The notes below the pieces were generated by a model. The model did not search any database, was not told the DNA's origin, and worked only from the letters and a program-made list of their open reading frames with translations. A stretch of DNA of 26,027 bases. It comes from JANWZL01 sp041640815 (GTDB taxonomy: Bacteria > Pseudomonadota > Gammaproteobacteria > Burkholderiales > Thiobacillaceae). The stretch lies in assembly GCA_041640815.1 (NCBI GenBank), contig JBEPZO010000029.1:1-26027 (forward strand), written 5' to 3'. Position 1 is the first letter of the stretch. The number at the start of each line of letters is the position of its first letter. The position numbers and the translations under genes are program-made. Shown in pieces: positions 7,512 to 16,252 of the stretch.

Positions 7512-8393
7512 ATGATTAGCAGCCGCTTCCTCCTAGTGTCCGCCTTGCTCTGTGGGGTTGTTTGGGCCCAGGAAAACCAGGGCGAGCGGGAGATGGATCT
7601 GCCGCTGGAGCACTACGCGCCGCATGTCAGCGGCGACTTGACCCTGTCGGCTACCTACCCCTGGTGGAAGGATCGCAGCAAGCTGGATTGGCGCCTGGCC
7701 GGCAATCCGGAGGAGAACTGGAAGCTGAACTGGAAATTCATGGATCCACCCTTCAACCCGGCGATCCATGGCGGTCATTTCGCCCTCGACCGCGGCGAGG
7801 ACCTGTTCAAATCGCTCAACCGGAACGGGCGTTTCGCAGCTTGTCTAGGGGCGAAGCAGGGTAGCCTCAAGGGGCTACGGACCCGCTACCCGATGTATCG
7901 CGAGGATCTCGGCCGCGTGGTTGGCCTCGAGGCCGCGATCGAGCACTGCGCGCGGCAAGCGGGCGCAGTGCTGCAGAACGGCAGCTATGACAACAGCGCC
8001 GTCTCGCTCTACATCGCGAGTCACAGTCAGGGCATGCCGATGCGTATCGACGTCGCCAAAGGCCCACTGCGCGAGGCCTTCGAGCGTGGACGCCAGCTGT
8101 TCCACACCAAGGCAGGGCAGTTCAATTTCGCCTGCTCCTCCTGCCATACCCGCAATGTTGGCCGACAGCTACGCGGTAGCCACATTACCACGCCCTACGG
8201 CGATGTGACCCATTTCCCCGTCTATCGCACCCAGTACCGGCTGCAGTCTCTACACCTGCGGCTGATCGAGTGCAACCTCGACGCAGGCGTCCAACCGCTG
8301 CTCCCTGGCAGCCAGGCCTACACCGATCTGGAGGTCTTCCTCAGTGCCTTGAGTAATGGCTATCCGGTGAGCGTGCCGTCCGAGCGCAATTGA
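7512..8393 (+). CDS. soxA: SoxA, monohaem c-type cytochrome subunit of SoxXA
   Basis: The 293-residue protein has a signal peptide (about 1-19, ending VWA). It carries one haem motif CSSCH (C208-H212) and a C254 in SLHLRLIECN, the position of the active-site cysteine persulfide haem ligand in SoxA. The site that binds a second haem in dihaem SoxA holds only single cysteines (C111 and C146), which fits the monohaem subfamily where these form a disulfide. Family phrases include RVVGLEAAIEHC, SVSLY-type YIASHSQGMPM, GQFNFACSSCHTRNVGRQL and the end YTDLEVFLSALSNGYPVSVPS. A Trp-rich segment (W51, W52, W60, W70, W74) precedes the conserved core. A GGAG ribosome-binding site (7501-7504) lies 7 bases upstream. 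No soxYZ, soxB or soxCD is in the window. Confidence 0.92.
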   Translation: MISSRFLLVSALLCGVVWAQENQGEREMDLPLEHYAPHVSGDLTLSATYPWWKDRSKLDWRLAGNPEENWKLNWKFMDPPFNPAIHGGHFALDRGEDLFKSLNRNGRFAACLGAKQGSLKGLRTRYPMYREDLGRVVGLEAAIEHCARQAGAVLQNGSYDNSAVSLYIASHSQGMPMRIDVAKGPLREAFERGRQLFHTKAGQFNFACSSCHTRNVGRQLRGSHITTPYGDVTHFPVYRTQYRLQSLHLRLIECNLDAGVQPLLPGSQAYTDLEVFLSALSNGYPVSVPSERN

Positions 8394-8411
8394 TGGTGCA
8401 TGGCGGCTGGC

Positions 8412-8966
8412 TCACTCCGCGGGTTTGACACGGGCCCGGCGGCGGCGTAGGTAGGCGAGGATATAGAGCCGCCAGCCGAGCTGCACGGCGGCATAGCCCA
8501 AAGCGGCCAGGGCTAGCGCCAAGATGAAAAGACCGAGCAGAAAGGTCTGCCCCAGGCCCGAGAACCAATGGATGAACTGGGGCAAGAGCTGGCCCCAGTC
8601 GCCGCTCAGCCAGTCGAACGCGAACGGCTGCAAATCGGATGGTTTTTCGCCGGTGATGAAGGCACCGATCGTATAGGCCACGACGATGATGAACGGCCAG
8701 GTAAGGGGGTTGGACAACAAGGTAGTGGCCACGGCCACCGGCAGGTTCACCCGGAAGACGATGGCCAGGATTGCCGCGGTGAGCATCTGGAAGGGGCCAG
8801 GGATTAAGCCGCCGAACAGGCCGGCGGCCACGCCGCCGGCGACGGAATGGCGGTTCAGATGCCAAAGATTGGGGTGTTTGAGCAGGGGGGCGAAACGGCG
8901 CAAGTGTCTGTGGTTACGCACGGTGGCGTGGTCAGGCAGGTACTTGCGAAAGAGCTTGCGCGGCAT
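8412..8966 (-). CDS. DUF2062 family membrane protein
   Basis: The 184-residue protein matches DUF2062, a family of small inner-membrane proteins of unknown function. Its start MPRKLFRKYLPDH, the block HPNLWHLNRHSVAGGVAAGLFGGLIPGPFQM (about 35-65) and LLSNPLTWPFI are highly characteristic. Two to three hydrophobic helices follow, ending in a very basic tail (LRRRRARVKP). The ATG at 8966 was chosen to match the family start; the frame stays open to 9212 but that part lies opposite comEC and is not coding. No clear ribosome-binding site is seen. It is convergent with soxA (18 bases between) and divergent from comEC (38 bases). DUF2062 genes often neighbour comEC in betaproteobacteria, to my recollection. 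Confidence 0.88.
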   Translation of the reverse strand: MPRKLFRKYLPDHATVRNHRHLRRFAPLLKHPNLWHLNRHSVAGGVAAGLFGGLIPGPFQMLTAAILAIVFRVNLPVAVATTLLSNPLTWPFIIVVAYTIGAFITGEKPSDLQPFAFDWLSGDWGQLLPQFIHWFSGLGQTFLLGLFILALALAALGYAAVQLGWRLYILAYLRRRRARVKPAE

Positions 8967-9004
8967 GCCATGAGGAAAATCGGCCTTTGGGCAGAGAATT
9001 CTAA

Positions 9005-11368
9005 TTGATCCGGCTTGGCATACTGGCTTTTGCACTCGGCGCGGCCTGGCTGCAGACCAGGCCAACCCTGCCGGCTCTGGCTTGGGCCTGGCTGAGCTTG
9101 CCGCTGGCGGTAGTGGCATTCTGGCTGCCCAGCCACGGCGCGGCAGGGTGGCTACGCCGCGCTCTGATCTGGCTGTTGGCTTTCCTGCTGGGCTATTTCT
9201 ATGCCGGCACACGGGCAGAGCTGCGTTTGAGCGACAGCCTACCCCAGGTCTGGGAGGGGCGCACGCTTTCGCTCACCGGTCGTGTGCTCGACCTGCCCGA
9301 AAAGACGGCGCGCGGCTGGCGCTTTCGCTTTGCCGTGTCGCGGGTCGATACGCCGGGGGCCATCGTCCCGCGACACGTGCTACTCAGTCACTTCTCCCGC
9401 CAGGGGGCGCTGGCGCCAGAACCCATGGCCGGCGCCTGCCTGCGCCTGGAAGCGAAATTGTTTCGGCCGCATGCCCAGATCAACCCTTACGGTTTCGACT
9501 ACGAGGCCTGGCTGCTGGAGCGAGGCATCCGCGCCACCGGCTACCTGACCGGGGCGACCTCGCCGGCGAGCGGTTGCGGCGACGGTCTACGCGCCGCCAT
9601 CGATGGCCGACGGCAGGCGATTCGCAGTCATTTGCTGCAAGCGCTTGCCGATCGCCCCTACGCCGGCGTGCTCGTCGCTTTGGCCATCGGCGATCAGAAT
9701 GCCATCCCGGCTTCGCAATGGACATTGTTCCGTCACACCGGCGTGACGCATCTGATGAGCATCTCGGGTATGCATGTGACCCTGTTCTCGACGCTGATCT
9801 ATCTCCTGGTCAGCCGGCTGTGGCGGCTGTCGCCGTCGCTGTGTCTGCATCTGCCGGCGCGCAAGGCTGGCCTAGGGCTGGGTCTCATAGCGTCTGCGGC
9901 CTATGTCGCCCTGGCCGGTTTCGGTATACCAGCGCAGCGCACCCTGTACATGCTCGCGGTCGCCGTGATCTGCTTGTTGAGCGGCTGGGTGAGCTCAGCG
10001 ACGCGTATTCTCGCCGCCGCCTTGCTGATCGTGGTGCTCATCGACCCCTGGGCGGCCCTGGCACCTGGCTTTTGGCTCTCCTTCGGCGCGGTGGCCGTGC
10101 TCGTCTATGCCGGCAGCGGTCGTCTGCGCCCACCCTCCTGGTGGCAAGCGGCAGCCAAGGCACAACTGGCTGTGACCCTGGGGCTTACCCCGGCAACGAT
10201 CGCATTGTTTCACGAGACCTCGCTCATCTCACCACTCGCCAATGCCTTTGCCATCCCGCTCATCGGCCTCGTGGCGGTTCCCTTAACGCTGCTGGCGGCA
10301 GCCATCCCCTGGGAGGGGTTGGCGCTCGCGGCGCATGCGGTCATCGATGCCACCCTAAGCGGCCTCGTTTGGCTCGATGGCCTGCCACAGCCGGTATGGT
10401 ATGCCCCCCATGCCGGCAGTCCAGCCCTCGTGCTGGCCCTGATGGGGGCGGCCCTGCTCTTGCTGCCTTCAGGGGTGGCAGGGCGCTGGCTGGGGGCCAT
10501 GTTGTTCCTGCCGCTGTTCTTCCCCCGGCTTGAGCGTCCGGCAACGGGCGAGTTTTGGGTCACGGCGCTGGATGTAGGCCAGGGGCAGGCCGTAGTGATT
10601 CGCACGCGGCAGCATGTCCTGGTCTACGACGCCGGCCCTCTCTATGCCTCGGGCGAGGAGGCCGGTAGCCGAGTGGTGGCACCGTTTCTGCGCGCTAGTG
10701 GAATTAGGCAAATCGACACCCTGGTCGTCAGCCACGATGATACCGATCACAGCGGCGGCGCCCTGGCGTTGGCGGAGAGCCACCGGCCAAAGACACTGCT
10801 CATTGCCCTTGCTGGCGTGCCAGCGACGACATTGAGCCCCCACGGCCAGGCCCTGCTCGCTGGCGCCTCCACTGCCCGCCCCTGTCTGGCCGGCGAGTCC
10901 TGGCAATGGGATGGCGTCGAATTCAGGCTGCTCCATCCGCCCGCGCACCACTACCGCAACCCGTTCTACCGCGACAACGACCGCAGCTGCGTGCTGAAGG
11001 TGAGCGCTGCGGGCGGCAGCATCCTGTTGCCGGGGGACATCGAGCGCCTCGCCGAGCTGAGTCTGCTCGAGCGCGTAGCGCCGCAGCTACGCGCCGATGT
11101 CCTGCTCGCGCCACACCACGGCAGCCGTTCCTCTTCCTCTGCCGCCTTTCTGGATGCCGTGGCACCGAGCAAGGTGGTGATTTCCGTCGGCCACCGCAAC
11201 CGCTTTGGCCACCCTAACGCGGTCGTGCTCGCCCGCTATCGAGAGCGTGCCATCGAGGTGTTGCGCACGGATCGAGATGGCGCGATTACCCTGCGTTTTC
11301 GCCCCCGCGGCATCGCCGTGGAGAAGGCGCGTATGAGCTTCAAGCGCTATTGGCATGACCAGGGCTGA
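9005..11368 (+). CDS. comEC: ComEC/Rec2 DNA uptake channel protein
   Basis: The 787-residue polytopic inner-membrane protein would carry single-stranded DNA into the cytoplasm during natural transformation. An N-terminal hydrophobic region and OB-like DUF4131 domain (about 1-195) are followed by the Competence domain (about 215-490), with the signature THLMSISGMHVTLFS. The C-terminal metallo-beta-lactamase-like domain (about 515-760) has ALDVGQGQA, the metal-binding SHDDTDHSGG near residue 576, and LLAPHHGSRSS near 700. Length is normal for the family. The start is a TTG at 9005, supported by the family-like N-terminus MIRLGILAFALG; the ribosome-binding site is weak. It ends 3 bases before the convergent SirB-family gene. 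No other competence genes are present here, so transformability is not shown. Confidence 0.94.
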   Translation: MIRLGILAFALGAAWLQTRPTLPALAWAWLSLPLAVVAFWLPSHGAAGWLRRALIWLLAFLLGYFYAGTRAELRLSDSLPQVWEGRTLSLTGRVLDLPEKTARGWRFRFAVSRVDTPGAIVPRHVLLSHFSRQGALAPEPMAGACLRLEAKLFRPHAQINPYGFDYEAWLLERGIRATGYLTGATSPASGCGDGLRAAIDGRRQAIRSHLLQALADRPYAGVLVALAIGDQNAIPASQWTLFRHTGVTHLMSISGMHVTLFSTLIYLLVSRLWRLSPSLCLHLPARKAGLGLGLIASAAYVALAGFGIPAQRTLYMLAVAVICLLSGWVSSATRILAAALLIVVLIDPWAALAPGFWLSFGAVAVLVYAGSGRLRPPSWWQAAAKAQLAVTLGLTPATIALFHETSLISPLANAFAIPLIGLVAVPLTLLAAAIPWEGLALAAHAVIDATLSGLVWLDGLPQPVWYAPHAGSPALVLALMGAALLLLPSGVAGRWLGAMLFLPLFFPRLERPATGEFWVTALDVGQGQAVVIRTRQHVLVYDAGPLYASGEEAGSRVVAPFLRASGIRQIDTLVVSHDDTDHSGGALALAESHRPKTLLIALAGVPATTLSPHGQALLAGASTARPCLAGESWQWDGVEFRLLHPPAHHYRNPFYRDNDRSCVLKVSAAGGSILLPGDIERLAELSLLERVAPQLRADVLLAPHHGSRSSSSAAFLDAVAPSKVVISVGHRNRFGHPNAVVLARYRERAIEVLRTDRDGAITLRFRPRGIAVEKARMSFKRYWHDQG

Positions 11369-11371
11369 GGC

Positions 11372-11755
11372 TCAGGCGTAGCCTGGCACCACCTGCTTGC
11401 TCAGCGCTACGGCGACGATGTAGGCGAACACGCCCAGGGCGGCGATGAAGGCCTTGACGCGGATCGCCTTGGTGCGCCCGCGCTTCAAGGCCAGCGTCCC
11501 GAGGCCGATGTAGGCGAGCAGGCCGAGGATCTTGGCCAGTAGCCACGGCTGGGCCAGAGGATTGATCTGCGCCAGCCACAACAGGCCTACGGCGGCGGTC
11601 AGTAGCAGGGTATCGTTGACGTGCGGCAGCACACGCACCCATGGCCGATGCAGGCGGGGCGAATCGATGAGCATCCAATAGCCCCGTAGCACGAACAGGG
11701 TCAGGGTAACGTAGACCGTGGCGATATGGACGAGGCGTAGCGTGCTGTAGTCCAT
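11372..11755 (-). CDS. SirB2-family membrane protein
   Basis: The 127-residue protein contains four hydrophobic helices and matches the SirB2 family (named for a Salmonella gene linked to invasion-gene expression; biochemical role unknown). Recognisable features are the start MDYSTLRLVHIATVYVTLTLF, the central RVLPHVNDTLLLTAAVGL and the repeated helix-loop pattern ending AYIVAVALSKQVVPG. It lies 15 bases downstream of pgi on the same strand and is probably co-transcribed with it. The ATG at 11755 follows a run of C on the coding strand with no visible Shine-Dalgarno sequence, so it may be translated by coupling to pgi. Confidence 0.85.
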   Translation of the reverse strand: MDYSTLRLVHIATVYVTLTLFVLRGYWMLIDSPRLHRPWVRVLPHVNDTLLLTAAVGLLWLAQINPLAQPWLLAKILGLLAYIGLGTLALKRGRTKAIRVKAFIAALGVFAYIVAVALSKQVVPGYA

Positions 11756-11770
11756 GGGGGGTAACAGGGG

Positions 11771-13420
11771 TCAACGCGCGGCGCGTAGCCCTTTGCAGTA
11801 ATTGATCAGCCCATTGGTGGAGGCGTCGTGGCCGCGCACCGGGGCGTCCGACTTGAGCTCCGGCAGGATGGTGCGCGCGAGCTGCTTGCCCAACTCCACC
11901 CCCCACTGGTCAAAGGCGTTGATGTCCCAGATCACGCTCTGGACGAAGACCTTGTGTTCGTAAAGCGCGATGATGCGCCCGAGGGTGCGCGGTGTCAGCC
12001 TCTGGTACAGCAGGGTATTGCTCGGGCGGTTGCCGGGGAAGACCTTGTGCGGCGTGAGGCGGGCGATGTCCTTCTTCTTCAGCCCTTGCGCCTTGAGCTC
12101 GGCGCGCACTTCGGCTGCGGTCTTGCCGCGCATCAGGGCCTCGGACTGGGCGAAGACGTTGGCGAGCAGGATCTCGTGCTGGTCATCCAAGGGGTTGTGG
12201 CTTTCGGCCGCGACCAGGAAGTCGCAAGGCACGAGCCGGGTGCCTTGGTGGATGAGCTGGTAGAAGGCATGCTGGCCGTTGGTGCCGGGCTCGCCGAAGA
12301 CGATGGGGCCGGTGGCCACCCGCACCGGGCGACCGTCGCGGGTGACGCGCTTGCCGTTGGACTCCATGTCCAGTTGCTGGAGGTAGGCTGGTAGCCGCGC
12401 CAGATACTGGTCGTAGGGCAGCACGGCGTGGGCCTGTGCGTCCCAGAAATCGATGTACCAGATCCCTAGCAAGGCCAGGATCACGGGCATGTTGGCGGCG
12501 GCTGGGGCAGTGCGGAAATGCACGTCCATGTCGTGCGCACCGGCGAGCAGCGCCTCGAAGTGCTCCATGCCGAGATAGAGCGCAATGGGCAAGCCGATGG
12601 CCGACCAAAGCGAATAGCGGCCGCCCACCCAATCCCAAAATTCGAACAGGTTGGCTGGGTCGATGCCAAATTTCTCGACCTCAGTCCGGTTGGTGGATAC
12701 GGCGACGAAGTGGCGCGCCACCGCACGCTCGTCCTTGGCCTGGGCGAGCAGCCAGGCGCGCGCGGATTGGGCGTTGACCAGGGTCTCTTGGGTAGTGAAG
12801 GTCTTGGAGGCGACGATGAACAGGGTGGTTTCGGGATTTAAGCGCTTCAAGACCTCGGTGAGGTGGGTGGGGTCGACGTTGGAGACGAAGTGGACATTGA
12901 GCCCTGGTTGGGCGTAAGGGGTGAGGGCCTGACAGACCATGGCCGGGCCGAGGTCGGAGCCGCCGATGCCGATGTTGACGACATCGGTGATCGGCTTGCC
13001 GCTATAGCCTTTCCAGCGGCCCTTGCGCACGCGCTCGGTGAAACTCGCCATCTGCTCCAACACCCGACGGATGTCCGGCATGATGTTGTGGCCGTCGACC
13101 ATCAGGTTGAGCTCGGCTGGCGCACGCAAGGCGGTGTGCAGGACGGCGCGGTCCTCGGTGAGGTTGATGTGCCGTCCGGTGAACATGGCCTCGCGCGCCT
13201 CTTTCAGCTTCGCAGCCTTCGCTAGCCGCAGCAGCAGCTTGAGGGTTTCCTCGGTGATCAGGTTCTTGGAGTAGTCGAGCAGCAGGTCGTTGAGCCGTAT
13301 GGAGAAGCGCTCGAAGCGGCGCTTGTCTTGGCGGAACAGGTCGCGTAAGTGCAGTTTCTTCCACGCCTTGCGGTGGCTACGCAGGGCCTGCCAGGCGGCA
13401 TCCAGTTCGGGCCGTTTCAT
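11771..13420 (-). CDS. pgi: Glucose-6-phosphate isomerase
   Basis: The 549-residue enzyme interconverts glucose 6-phosphate and fructose 6-phosphate and has the normal family length. Visible signatures are VVNIGIGGSDLGPAM (about 148-162), SKTFTTQET, the first family pattern GRYSLWSAIGLP, ESNGK, FGEPGTNGQHAFYQLIHQG, and the C-terminal pattern NAFDQWGVELGKQLA. The ATG at 13420 is preceded 6 bases upstream by GAGGA. The SirB-family gene follows closely. With tal, glgB and glgC in the same window it links central sugar phosphates to glycogen, although the genes are not contiguous. A 277-base spacer precedes it. Confidence 0.96.
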   Translation of the reverse strand: MKRPELDAAWQALRSHRKAWKKLHLRDLFRQDKRRFERFSIRLNDLLLDYSKNLITEETLKLLLRLAKAAKLKEAREAMFTGRHINLTEDRAVLHTALRAPAELNLMVDGHNIMPDIRRVLEQMASFTERVRKGRWKGYSGKPITDVVNIGIGGSDLGPAMVCQALTPYAQPGLNVHFVSNVDPTHLTEVLKRLNPETTLFIVASKTFTTQETLVNAQSARAWLLAQAKDERAVARHFVAVSTNRTEVEKFGIDPANLFEFWDWVGGRYSLWSAIGLPIALYLGMEHFEALLAGAHDMDVHFRTAPAAANMPVILALLGIWYIDFWDAQAHAVLPYDQYLARLPAYLQQLDMESNGKRVTRDGRPVRVATGPIVFGEPGTNGQHAFYQLIHQGTRLVPCDFLVAAESHNPLDDQHEILLANVFAQSEALMRGKTAAEVRAELKAQGLKKKDIARLTPHKVFPGNRPSNTLLYQRLTPRTLGRIIALYEHKVFVQSVIWDINAFDQWGVELGKQLARTILPELKSDAPVRGHDASTNGLINYCKGLRAAR

Positions 13421-13697
13421 GTGAGATCCTCGTTATCGGCGCGTCAAATTATCCTAGATTGTCCAATAGCGCGCGGGAAGGATTAAAGCGCACGAGCGAG
13501 GTAGCCTTGTGCGAGACGGTAGTAGCCTTGGCTTGAACACACGGCCGAGAAGTTGAGCACGAGATGGCCGCGGCAGGGCGAGGGGGATGCGCCTAGACCG
13601 CAGCGCGTCTTCGGAGATATGAGCGCACATCATCAGGAAATCGGGTCACGAGGGCACGGGCCGGTTTGAGGGACAAACTCGAATTATAACGCCGCCC
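13421..13697. other. 277-base spacer upstream of pgi
   Basis: No open frame here looks real and no RNA gene was recognised. It must carry the pgi promoter on the minus strand unless pgi is read from the copper regulator operon. TATAAT is present on the minus strand at about 13687-13682, but no good -35 sits 16-18 bases before it. A short inverted repeat (GTTTG 13664-13668, CAAAC 13674-13678) lies just beyond, and GTAGCCTTG is repeated at 13501-13509 and 13522-13530. There is no convincing intrinsic terminator for the methyltransferase operon. Confidence 0.4.
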
Positions 13698-14876
13698 TTA
13701 GACTCGCCGTGCGGAAAGCAGCAGGTTGCGCGGCGTGAGCGTGGGCGCACAGAAGCTACCGACGTCGACACGGTAGCCGTTTTCCTCCAGGTAGACCGCC
13801 ATGTCCGCGACCAACCACAGCTCGAGGGGGCGGCGAAAGGCCAGACGTACCAATTCCAGCCGCCGCACGCGCATGCCCAATCGCTCGCCTTCGGCCTGCA
13901 GCCGCTGCCAGTTCGGGCGGGCGGGCAGCGGTAGGCCCTCGCGCGCGGCCAATCGCCGGCACCAGGCCGGGAAGCCGGCGGCGAGCCAGGACTCAGGCAC
14001 CGGTTTCAAGGGGTGGTAGGGCTTGCCCGTCACCTCGCGGGCCAGGACTTGAAAGGCCAGCTTCCAGGCCATGGCGGTGCGGCTCGCTCGCCGCGCGCGC
14101 GCCGATGCGGTGACGGTGTCGGTTACCGCCAGGCGCAGGTCGTCCTGGGTCAGCATTAGGCTGCCGCCGGACAAGGGGCGATAGGTCTTGTCGGCTGTGC
14201 GGTAGTAGCAGCAGGGCACGAGGTCCAACGCCGGGCATGCCTCGCCCACGGCGCCGACGATGAGGCGGCGGTGCAGGTCGCCGCAGGCGTGTAGCGCCAC
14301 GGCGTGACGGTCTTTGAGGTGCTGCGCGCTGCTTGGGGCAAGGGCATCGGCGCACAGGAAACGCTGTCGGTCAGCGAGCTGCTGCCGGCGGGCGAGGTTA
14401 TGGCCAGCCGCGCAGAGGGTGGGGTCGATCTCGATGCTGAGGACCGGAACTTCCCAGCCCGCAGCCAGCAGGCGACCGAGGTGACCCTTGCCGGCGCACC
14501 ACTCCACCACCGGGGCGGTAGGGCGGCCCAGGGCGGCGGCATAGGCCAAGATTTGCGCCTGTTTGCGGCCAGGGATGCCCGACCACAGGTGGCGGGGCAG
14601 GGCAGGTAGCGCGTGGGTGGGACACGGCGGCACCTCCATCAGCGGTTCGAGGGCGCCGAGCGCTGGGAAATGACGGGCGAGCCAGCGCAGCAGTCCGCGG
14701 CCATCTGCCGCCCGTTTCTCGAGGCAGGTCGCATCCGCGGCCAGGGCCTCGCGCGCCAGCTCAGGATGGCTGCTGCACCACGGGACGTCGAGCGTGCGAA
14801 AGGGCTGGGGCCGCCAAAGGAACTGGTAATCGAGCAGCAAGGACTCTAGGGCGGCCTTGCGTTGCCGGTGTCTCAT
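13698..14876 (-). CDS. METTL25/RRNAD1-like SAM-dependent methyltransferase (Methyltransf_32 type)
   Basis: The 392-residue protein carries a class I methyltransferase domain. The SAM motif is VVEWCAGKGHLGRLLA (123-138), followed by an acidic strand end SIEID (147-151). ALHACGDLHRRLI (194-206) and VPCCYY (220-225) resemble the catalytic-region motifs of the Methyltransf_32 family that includes eukaryotic METTL25 and RRNAD1. The N-terminal 110 residues and C-terminal 160 residues have no recognised domain. The substrate is unknown; rRNA, tRNA, protein or small molecule are all possible. Its ATG overlaps the stop of the upstream sensor kinase gene (ATGA, 14873-14876), so it is translationally coupled to a copper-type two-component system. 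No membrane segment or signal peptide is seen. Confidence 0.78.
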   Translation of the reverse strand: MRHRQRKAALESLLLDYQFLWRPQPFRTLDVPWCSSHPELAREALAADATCLEKRAADGRGLLRWLARHFPALGALEPLMEVPPCPTHALPALPRHLWSGIPGRKQAQILAYAAALGRPTAPVVEWCAGKGHLGRLLAAGWEVPVLSIEIDPTLCAAGHNLARRQQLADRQRFLCADALAPSSAQHLKDRHAVALHACGDLHRRLIVGAVGEACPALDLVPCCYYRTADKTYRPLSGGSLMLTQDDLRLAVTDTVTASARARRASRTAMAWKLAFQVLAREVTGKPYHPLKPVPESWLAAGFPAWCRRLAAREGLPLPARPNWQRLQAEGERLGMRVRRLELVRLAFRRPLELWLVADMAVYLEENGYRVDVGSFCAPTLTPRNLLLSARRV

Positions 14877-16252
14877 GCCGGGAGGTGGATTTCGAAGCGG
14901 GTGAGGCCGGCGGCGGAGCTGACGTTTAGCTTGCCGCCATGGGCCTCGACGATAGACTTGACGATGGCCAGCCCCAGGCCGGTGTGCGCGCTGCCTCCCT
15001 CGCGACGCGCCGGGTCGAGTCGGTAGAAGCGGTCGAACAGGCGCGGCAGGTGCTCGGCCGGGATGGTGGGGCCGGGGTTTTCGATGGCGATGCTCACGCC
15101 GCCCGACGACTGCGCCAAATGCACCTGAATGACACCGCCGCGCTCGGTGTGGCGGATGGCATTGTTGATCAGGTTGGCCAAGGCGCGTTGCAGCATGAGC
15201 CGGTCGCCGACGACCTCGGCGGCGCCGCTCACCACCAGCTGCACACCGGCCTCCTCGGCGACGGCCTCGTGGAACTCGATGAGCCGTCGGCTCTCCTGGG
15301 CAAGGTCCACGGCCTCCTGGCGGGGCACGAGCAGGCGGTTGTCTGCCTTGGCCAGGAAGAGCATGTCATCGATCATGCGCGCCAATCGCTCGTACTCCTC
15401 CACGGCCGATTCCAACACCTCGCGGTAGGCCTGCGCATCGCGGCTGCGGCTTATGGCCACCTGCGCCTGGGTCATCAGGTTGGACACGGGGGTACGCAGC
15501 TCATGGGCGATATCGGCAGAAAAATCGGCCAGGCGCTGAAAGGCGTCCTCCAGCCGGTCCAGCATCTGGTTGAAGGCACTGGCTAGTCCTGCGAGCTCTG
15601 GCGGCAGGCCTGCAAGCGGCAAGCGCGCATTGAGGTGGCTCGCAGAGATGGAGGCGGCGGTGGCGCCGATCTGACGCAAAGGGGCGAGCGAGCGTGCGGT
15701 CACTGCCCAGCCCAGCACGGCGGTGATGGTGCCTGCCAGCAGCATGGCCAGCACCAGGGAGCGGCGAAACTGGCGCATGAATTCGGCATGGTGCCGGATG
15801 TCCAAGGCGACGGCTACCGTATAGGGCCCGCCTTGCTGCATGCCGGCGGCAGCGCGTGCGGCTAGGCCACGGTAGGGCCGCTCGCCCGCGTTCCAGGTGA
15901 TGAGGCTACGCTCCTGACGGCGTGCCGCCTCGAGCAGGGGTTGCGGGAAGGTCTCGGCCGTGCTGGCGAACCATATCCGACCGTCACCGTCCAGCACGGC
16001 CAGCGCCAGTCCGGGATGCCCGACCAGGGCATCGTCCAGCTGCTGCGGCAGGGCGTCGAAGGCGGCGCGATCCCTCGCCTTGGCGAGCAGATTGTTAACC
16101 AGCTCGAGCTTGCCGGCCAGGATGTGGTAATCCATGTCACGGAAATGGGCCTCCACCGCGCGATCCAGGGCAAAGCCCAACAGGCCCAGCATCAGCGCCA
16201 TGACGATGGCGAACAGCAGGGCGACGCGCTGGGTGAGGGACAGCGGCCTCAC
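14873..16252 (-). CDS. cusS: Heavy-metal (copper) sensor histidine kinase, CusS/CopS type
   Basis: This 459-residue inner-membrane kinase has a first helix at about 10-29, a periplasmic sensor region (about 31-164), a second helix at 166-184, HAMP (185-240), and the phospho-acceptor H250 in FSADIAHELRTPVSNL. The ATPase domain shows NLINNAIRHT, ENPGPTIP, FDRFYR and TGLGLAIVKS. Overall architecture and the H-box context fit the CusS/CopS/IrlB heavy-metal sensor family. Copper is inferred as the signal from the divergent copper genes. The GTG start overlaps the stop of the response regulator gene by 4 bases (GTGA), and its own stop overlaps the methyltransferase start, so all three are coupled. 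Confidence 0.9.
   Translation of the reverse strand: MRPLSLTQRVALLFAIVMALMLGLLGFALDRAVEAHFRDMDYHILAGKLELVNNLLAKARDRAAFDALPQQLDDALVGHPGLALAVLDGDGRIWFASTAETFPQPLLEAARRQERSLITWNAGERPYRGLAARAAAGMQQGGPYTVAVALDIRHHAEFMRQFRRSLVLAMLLAGTITAVLGWAVTARSLAPLRQIGATAASISASHLNARLPLAGLPPELAGLASAFNQMLDRLEDAFQRLADFSADIAHELRTPVSNLMTQAQVAISRSRDAQAYREVLESAVEEYERLARMIDDMLFLAKADNRLLVPRQEAVDLAQESRRLIEFHEAVAEEAGVQLVVSGAAEVVGDRLMLQRALANLINNAIRHTERGGVIQVHLAQSSGGVSIAIENPGPTIPAEHLPRLFDRFYRLDPARREGGSAHTGLGLAIVKSIVEAHGGKLNVSSAAGLTRFEIHLPA

Noticed and set aside
9082..10533. Second plus-strand frame (483 codons) inside comEC
   Set aside because: Arg/Ala/Gly-rich translation in another frame of an intact comEC; typical high-GC shadow.
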